From Clostridiales bacterium (lineage in GTDB: Bacteria; Bacillota; Clostridia; Oscillospirales; CAG-272): a stretch of 28,812 nucleotides of DNA. The position numbers and the translations under genes were made by a program. This document shows positions 24,292-28,812 of the stretch, in pieces; within the stretch, counting starts at the first letter, position 1; each line of letters starts with the position of its first letter. Under the pieces are notes generated by a model. That model saw nothing but the letters and a program-made list of their open reading frames with translations, was not told where the DNA came from and did not search any database. Location of the stretch: contig DXYE01000025.1 in the NCBI GenBank assembly GCA_019415985.1, positions 1 to 28,812 on the forward strand, read 5' to 3'.

Positions 24292-25434
24292 CTATTCATC
24301 CTGCCGGGGAATATGTATGTGGATTCCGTTTACCTCAACCGAGTCGTCCGCACGAACAAGAATATAGCGAGCGCCGTTAATCCACTTTGCCGACACAAGG
24401 TCCGTCCGTTCAGGATTCACCCGGATAACCACATCTGGCGTGCGAAGCTCAAATTGCTTCGTATCTATTATATTCTTCGGACTCAGCTCTGTCTTTTCGC
24501 CAAACTCCGTATCAAATTGCTCCTCAAAGGTCTTGATTCGATCTTCGCTAACACCGCATCCCTGCAGGATCTCCTTAACCTCGTCCTTCTTCATGATCAG
24601 CGGTTCACTGTCGATGCTATTTGCCCTATATTCCTCAATTTTTTCACAGATTTCACCATGCATTGTTCGGATAACGTCATAACTGCAGTCTTCCGCAATA
24701 ACGTCTTCAAGCAGTGTTCCGAACGTTTCCTTCTGCACAGCCGCAGGCATCGGTACGTCGCTCTGGAATATTGCCTCCACAAACTCCTGATGATTTTCCG
24801 AGGTATTGCGTGTATAATAAAGCGCGTTATAGATGTTTGCTTCCCTGCCGTCAAATGCCGGAAACATGAAGCCAAGCTCAGGAGCTGAGACTGCCCAATC
24901 CTGTATAATATTACAGAATCGGTTCTCATTTGTGTGATATCCAAGCGCTGATTTCGTCAGCTTGACCGGGCAAATACTGCACAGAATATACGAGAAGATA
25001 CTCGCTGTGCTCTCTTCCTTGGTCCCGTCTTTGCGGTATACAGGCACATCATAGATATCGCTGACGAGCAGAATCAGGTAATTGCTTTCCATTGTCAATG
25101 CCTCGATGGTCTGAGCAAAGAAGCTACGAACCGTCTCTTCATCCTCAAGCGCAGAACTCCGAAGAGAGGTCAATCGCGTATGCGCTTCTCCTTCAAGTAC
25201 CTGCTGCGTCGAAAACTCGATATCTATAAGATTTCGATCCAGCGTCCCTGAAAGTGTTTTTCTGAGAATAGCAAGCAGTTGGTCTGTCTCCGATTCCGAC
25301 ATCAAAGCTAGAGACTGATTAAATTCCGAGATAATCTCCTTTTTCTCGTTTACATAGCAGCCTCGAATTCTTGTAATATTGTTTTTCTCCGGCCGAAAAC
25401 GGCGCCGGATCTCCCCGATTTCTTTTTCGTTCAT
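24292..25434 (-). CDS. DUF4317 family protein of unknown function
   Basis: A 380-residue soluble protein of a family found mainly in Clostridia. Recognised from its conserved stretches: an opening NEKEIGEIRRRFRPEKNNI, then GCYVNEKKEIISEFNQSL, FSYILCSICPVKLTKSALGY, APELGFMFPAFDGREANIYN and, near the end, TPDVVIRVNPERTDLV. No signal peptide, membrane helix or enzyme motif is visible. ATG 25434 is preceded by AGAAGGA at a proper distance. It lies between thioredoxin reductase and vanR on the same strand; a 100-base gap on each side allows read-through but does not prove linkage. The function has not been described to my knowledge. Confidence 0.85.
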   Translation of the reverse strand: MNEKEIGEIRRRFRPEKNNITRIRGCYVNEKKEIISEFNQSLALMSESETDQLLAILRKTLSGTLDRNLIDIEFSTQQVLEGEAHTRLTSLRSSALEDEETVRSFFAQTIEALTMESNYLILLVSDIYDVPVYRKDGTKEESTASIFSYILCSICPVKLTKSALGYHTNENRFCNIIQDWAVSAPELGFMFPAFDGREANIYNALYYTRNTSENHQEFVEAIFQSDVPMPAAVQKETFGTLLEDVIAEDCSYDVIRTMHGEICEKIEEYRANSIDSEPLIMKKDEVKEILQGCGVSEDRIKTFEEQFDTEFGEKTELSPKNIIDTKQFELRTPDVVIRVNPERTDLVSAKWINGARYILVRADDSVEVNGIHIHIPRQDE

Positions 25435-25528
25435 TTTTTAATCCTTCTCTCAGCAATTCTTCTTCAATTGTTGAATAGAGTTTTCCCTGACTATTTAGAT
25501 ATATCCATGCTTTGCCTTGTATTCCGAT

Positions 25529-26452
25529 TTACTGATGTGAATCCAGATACTGACATGCTGCGAGCCCGGCAACCGCGCCGTCTGCTACCGCTGTTGTCAA
25601 TTGCCTCACAGATTTTCGTCTGCAATCACCTGCCGCAAAAATCCCTGGAACATTGGTCAGGCAATCCTCTCCCGAGAGAATATATCCCTCATCATCTAAT
25701 TTGAGTATCTCCGCAAAGCAGGCATTCTTCGGCTCCTGTCCAACGGCGATAAACAGACCGTCTACGGAAAGGGCAGTTTCCGTTCCTTCCACCCTGTTTT
25801 GCACCTGTATGCTCTTGAGATTTCCGTCGCCTAATAAAGCCGTTATCACACAATTTTTATGCAAACGAATCCTGTCCGTTTTTGCACTGCGATCCATAAG
25901 CCGTTCCATAAGAGCCGGTTCCGCACGGAAGGCATCGCGGCGGTGTATCAGGTGAACAGTCTTACATAGATCTGCAAGATAAAGTGCATCCTGCACCGCG
26001 GTATTGCCGCCGCCTACCACTGCAGTGACTTTATCTTTAAAAAAGGCGCCGTCACACACAGCACAATACGATACGCCTGCACCCACAAGCTCTTCCTCGC
26101 CCTTCAGACCGAGTTTTTTGTGCTGAACGCCCGTGGCAGCGATCAGGGTGCGTGCCTCGTATGATCCATACTCTGTCTTGACCGCTATATAGTCTTCCCC
26201 GCGCGATACGGATATCACATTTTCGACCTCTAGAACCGCACCGAGACCGAGAACCTGATCGGCAAGCGTGTCTGAAAATTCAATGCCGCTGACTTCCTTG
26301 ATCCCTGGAAAGTTTTCCACACGCGGAGAAAACGTAATCTGCCCCCCAACGTTTCCCTGCTCCAGCAACAATACAGATTTGCCCGCGCGCCGCGCATACA
26401 GCGCAGCCGTCATGCCGGCAGGTCCTGCTCCGACAACGATAATATCATACAT
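25529..26452 (-). CDS. trxB: Thioredoxin reductase (NADPH)
   Basis: Homodimeric flavoenzyme that passes electrons from NADPH through FAD and a cysteine pair to thioredoxin-like proteins. The 307 residues carry the FAD motif VVGAGPAGMTAALYA at the start, the redox centre CAVC (Cys 130 and 133), the NADPH motif VVGGGNTAVQDA with HRRDAFRAE, and the second FAD motif GIFAAGDCR. ATG 26452 puts the protein start where the family starts; a TTG at 26479 with AAAGGA upstream would add nine residues and has the better ribosome site, so the start is not settled. The nearest likely client is the thioredoxin-like domain fused to the ribonucleotide reductase encoded just upstream. Confidence 0.94.
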   Translation of the reverse strand: MYDIIVVGAGPAGMTAALYARRAGKSVLLLEQGNVGGQITFSPRVENFPGIKEVSGIEFSDTLADQVLGLGAVLEVENVISVSRGEDYIAVKTEYGSYEARTLIAATGVQHKKLGLKGEEELVGAGVSYCAVCDGAFFKDKVTAVVGGGNTAVQDALYLADLCKTVHLIHRRDAFRAEPALMERLMDRSAKTDRIRLHKNCVITALLGDGNLKSIQVQNRVEGTETALSVDGLFIAVGQEPKNACFAEILKLDDEGYILSGEDCLTNVPGIFAAGDCRRKSVRQLTTAVADGAVAGLAACQYLDSHQ

Positions 26453-26689
26453 TTCTGTTACCGAGCCTTTGCACAGCAAAGGTTTCCTTTCTTTTCGTTT
26501 CTTTTATTTTCATGAAAAACTGAATAGGCTTCTGCCATAGCCCGTTTCACAGAACAGGAGAGGAGCATTCTGTTTGCATATGTTATACCTCAGCTTTCTG
26601 TGGAATCGGGACTGATTTTACCATAAAAAACGAGACTGCGACAAATAGTTCATTGTGAAAAGTGGATCTTGCAGGCTCTTGTTCTTATT
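26453..26689 (-). other. Long trxB leader
   Basis: About 230 bases between the trxB promoter and gene. Apart from the TTG start option and a possible second promoter (TTGTCG, 18 bases, TAAAAT on the minus strand near 26590-26620), I see no conserved element. Confidence 0.4.
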
Positions 26690-26718
26690 ATTATATTTTA
26701 ATGCAGCTGGTCTGTCAA
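26690..26718 (-). promoter_or_regulatory. Consensus promoter of trxB
   Basis: On the minus strand TTGACA (26713-26718) and TATAAT (26690-26695) match the consensus fully, 17 bases apart. It separates trxB transcription from the reductase gene, whose terminator lies at 26891-26921. Confidence 0.88.
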
Positions 26719-26890
26719 ATACTTTCTTGACGGTGGTACGATATGGTGCTTCTCGCTATTCCTTTTCTGCACTCCGTTTTTTCTGGAATAGCAATATCCG
26801 GTTTCAAAAATGAGCTGACCTGCAAGTTTCTTCTAAGTTCCAAACCTAATCTTAATGAGCTGAAAATAGTTTAGTGTAAGAAGACAAGAC

Positions 26891-26921
26891 TGCCGTTTCC
26901 GGTATCTTTCCGGAAACGGCA
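26891..26921 (-). terminator. Terminator after the ribonucleotide reductase gene
   Basis: TGCCGTTTCCGG and CCGGAAACGGCA form a perfect 12-bp stem with a 7-base loop. On the minus strand the tail GTCTTGTCTTCTT follows, 26 bases after the stop codon. Confidence 0.8.
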
Positions 26922-26946
26922 TAATTTTCTTGTGCTTTTATTGCTG

Positions 26947-28812
26947 TCACTGATGTCTCGCGATAAAATCCCGGATATTTGCCGCGCCAATATAGACATC
27001 TGTATTATCGTCACCCATACACACGAGCGTCGGCGCCTGACGGATTTTCAGTTTTTCTACCAACTCTTGATTGTCCTCCGCTGGTGCCTTATCATAAGCA
27101 ATGCCAGCACGCTGAAGCATCCCCTCTGCTGCCTTGCAGTTTGGACAGGTCTTGGTTGTCACCAGCAGGAGGCGCGTAGTTTCTGTTTTGTCCAGAACAG
27201 GCGTTTTTACCGATGCCGTCTGCTCTTTGTGGCACAAACAGGGTTTCCCTTTTTCCCCCGTCATTCCATGTTTTGCTTCTTGCAGTCCCGAACGTGCAAT
27301 ATCATAAACCACTCTGTCTTTAAATTCCTGCGCTTTTCCATCGTTCCAATTCTGTACAGGACGATAATATCCCGTAATGCGGCTGTAAACCTCTGTCGAG
27401 TTGCCGCAGGATGGACAGGTGTACTGTTCGCCGTTTAAATAGCCGTGGTCGCGGCAGATGGAATAAGTAGGCGATATGGTATAATAGGGGAGCGTGTAAT
27501 TTTCCGCGATTTTCCGCACCAAAGCTGCAGCGCTCTTCCAATCGCTCATTTTCTCCCCGAGGAATGCATGGAATACGGTTCCGGAGGTATACAACGTCTG
27601 GAGCTCATCCTGAATATCGAGTGCGGCAAAAACATCGTCGGTGTAACCCACTGGCAAATGGGAGCTGTTCGTATAATAAGGGGTTTCACCCGGACGTGCC
27701 GCGGTTTTGATGCCCGGGTACATCCGTACGTCATGCTTCGCCAGACGATAGGTCGTCGATTCGGCGGGCGTTGCTTCCAGATTATACAGATCTCCATACA
27801 GTTCCTGGTAATCACTGAGACGTTCTCTCATGTGGTTCAGCACAGCCTTTGAAAATTCCTGCGTTTTAACGCTGGTCATATCCTCCCCCAGCCAATTAGC
27901 ATTCAGCCCGACTTCATTCATACCGATCAGACCGATGGTGGAGAAATGGTTTTCAAAGGTCCCGAGGTAACGCTTTGTATAGGGGAACAGGCCCTCATCC
28001 AGCAGCTTTGTAATGATGGTGCGCTTCACCTTGAGAGAGCGTGCCGCAATATCCATCATTTTATCCAAACGCCTGTAAAAATCCTTTTCGTCTTCCGCAA
28101 GATACGCAATTCGGGGCATATTAATCGTTACCACCCCGACAGAACCGGTGCTTTCGCCGCTGCCGAAAAAGCCTCCGGATTTTTTGCGCAGCTCGCGCAG
28201 GTCAAGACGCAAACGACAGCACATGCTGCGGATATCACTCGGTTCCATATCGCTGTTGATATAATTGGAGAAATACGGTGTGCCGTATTTGGCCGTCATC
28301 TCAAACAGCAGGCGGTTGTTCTCCGTCTCCGACCAGTCGAAATCCTTGGTAATAGAATAAGTGGGAATCGGGTACTGAAAGCCGCGTCCATTGGCATCGC
28401 CTTCAATCATGGTCTCGATAAACGCCTTATTGACCATATCCATTTCTGCTTTGCAGTCCTTGTATTTAAACGGCATCTCCCTGCCGCCCACGATAGCCGG
28501 CTGCTCTGCAAGATCCGGAGGAACCGTCCAGTCGAGCGTAATATTGGAAAACGGTGCCTGTGTCCCCCATCTGCTCGGTGTATTGACGCCGAAAACAAAT
28601 GCCTCCATGCATTTTTTCACCCGGTCATAGGAAAGGTTGTCCGCCTTGACAAAGGGCGCCAGATAGGTATCAAAAGAGGAAAAGGCCTGGGCGCCGGCCC
28701 ATTCGTTCTGCATGATGCCGAGGAAATTCACCATCTGGTTGCAGAGCGTGGCCAGATGCTTGGCCGGCTTGGAGGTGATCTTTCCGGGAACGCCCCCCAG
28801 GCCCTCCTGAAT
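26947..28812 (-). CDS. nrdD: Anaerobic (class III) ribonucleotide reductase with a fused thioredoxin-like domain, 5' end outside the window
   Basis: Glycyl radical enzyme that reduces ribonucleotides for DNA synthesis without oxygen. The frame is open through the window edge, so the N-terminus (including the ATP-cone region) is missing; 621 residues are visible. Landmarks are FGVNTPSRWGTQAPFSNITL in the barrel, the C-terminal metal knuckle CRDH..CPSC (Cys and His ligands where many relatives have four Cys), and the glycyl radical loop RITGYYR. After a linker the last 76 residues form a thioredoxin/glutaredoxin-like domain with active-site CPNC, a cis-proline in RQAPTLV, and a GAANIRDFI end. 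This suggests thiol-based reduction and not formate, as in the NrdD2 class. No nrdG activase gene is seen downstream; a terminator and then trxB follow. Confidence 0.93.
   Translation of the reverse strand: MQEGLGGVPGKITSKPAKHLATLCNQMVNFLGIMQNEWAGAQAFSSFDTYLAPFVKADNLSYDRVKKCMEAFVFGVNTPSRWGTQAPFSNITLDWTVPPDLAEQPAIVGGREMPFKYKDCKAEMDMVNKAFIETMIEGDANGRGFQYPIPTYSITKDFDWSETENNRLLFEMTAKYGTPYFSNYINSDMEPSDIRSMCCRLRLDLRELRKKSGGFFGSGESTGSVGVVTINMPRIAYLAEDEKDFYRRLDKMMDIAARSLKVKRTIITKLLDEGLFPYTKRYLGTFENHFSTIGLIGMNEVGLNANWLGEDMTSVKTQEFSKAVLNHMRERLSDYQELYGDLYNLEATPAESTTYRLAKHDVRMYPGIKTAARPGETPYYTNSSHLPVGYTDDVFAALDIQDELQTLYTSGTVFHAFLGEKMSDWKSAAALVRKIAENYTLPYYTISPTYSICRDHGYLNGEQYTCPSCGNSTEVYSRITGYYRPVQNWNDGKAQEFKDRVVYDIARSGLQEAKHGMTGEKGKPCLCHKEQTASVKTPVLDKTETTRLLLVTTKTCPNCKAAEGMLQRAGIAYDKAPAEDNQELVEKLKIRQAPTLVCMGDDNTDVYIGAANIRDFIARHQ

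Overview
The window looks like a chromosomal segment from a low-to-mid GC, anaerobic Gram-positive bacterium of class Clostridia. The genus cannot be fixed from sequence alone. The clues are a DivIB-type ftsQ and an ftsZ without ftsA, a DUF4317 gene, an oxygen-sensitive class III ribonucleotide reductase, a rubredoxin-like flavoprotein, and AGGAGG-type ribosome binding sites with many TTG/GTG starts. No rRNA, tRNA, CRISPR array or intact insertion sequence was seen.

Region 1 (1-7995, + strand) is a division and cell wall (dcw) cluster: murF, mraY, ftsW, murG, divIB/ftsQ, then a terminator and ftsZ with its own candidate promoter. murD is absent from its usual place between mraY and ftsW. No ftsA precedes ftsZ, and no spoIIGA-sigE-sigG follows it.

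Region 2 (7996-10865) has no intact gene. Reading the minus strand across stops and frameshifts reveals a row of decayed genes: the N-terminal part of a radical SAM/SPASM peptide maturase, the tail of a membrane protein, a short unrecognised protein, and a protein that resembles those of peptide maturation systems. This looks like the graveyard of a ribosomal-peptide (RiPP) biosynthesis locus. A further broken gene of unknown type lies beside it.

Region 3 (10866-17263, - strand) holds a small transcript with a 39-residue Trp-rich ORF, dUTPase and a rubredoxin-domain pyridine nucleotide-disulfide oxidoreductase; a 32-residue membrane peptide; and a GntR/YtrA regulator-ABC ATPase-ABC permease unit with a clear promoter and palindromic operator.

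Region 4 (17395-24188, mostly - strand) is a vanG-type glycopeptide resistance cluster in the order vanR-vanS, then ligase-vanXY-vanT. VanT (serine racemase with a membrane domain) makes D-Ser, the ligase would make D-Ala-D-Ser, and VanXY removes D-Ala-ending precursors; MurF, encoded in region 1, would add the dipeptide to the precursor. The ligase reading frame is broken by one missing base in a homopolymer, so either resistance is lost or the assembly has an error there. A small ribbon-helix-helix gene with a potentially structured leader sits in the opposite direction between vanS and the ligase gene.

Region 5 (24292-28812, - strand) holds a DUF4317 protein, thioredoxin reductase with its own promoter, and a class III ribonucleotide reductase (open at the window edge) that carries a fused thioredoxin/glutaredoxin-like domain with a CPNC motif. 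The neighbouring thioredoxin reductase is a natural candidate to recharge that domain.
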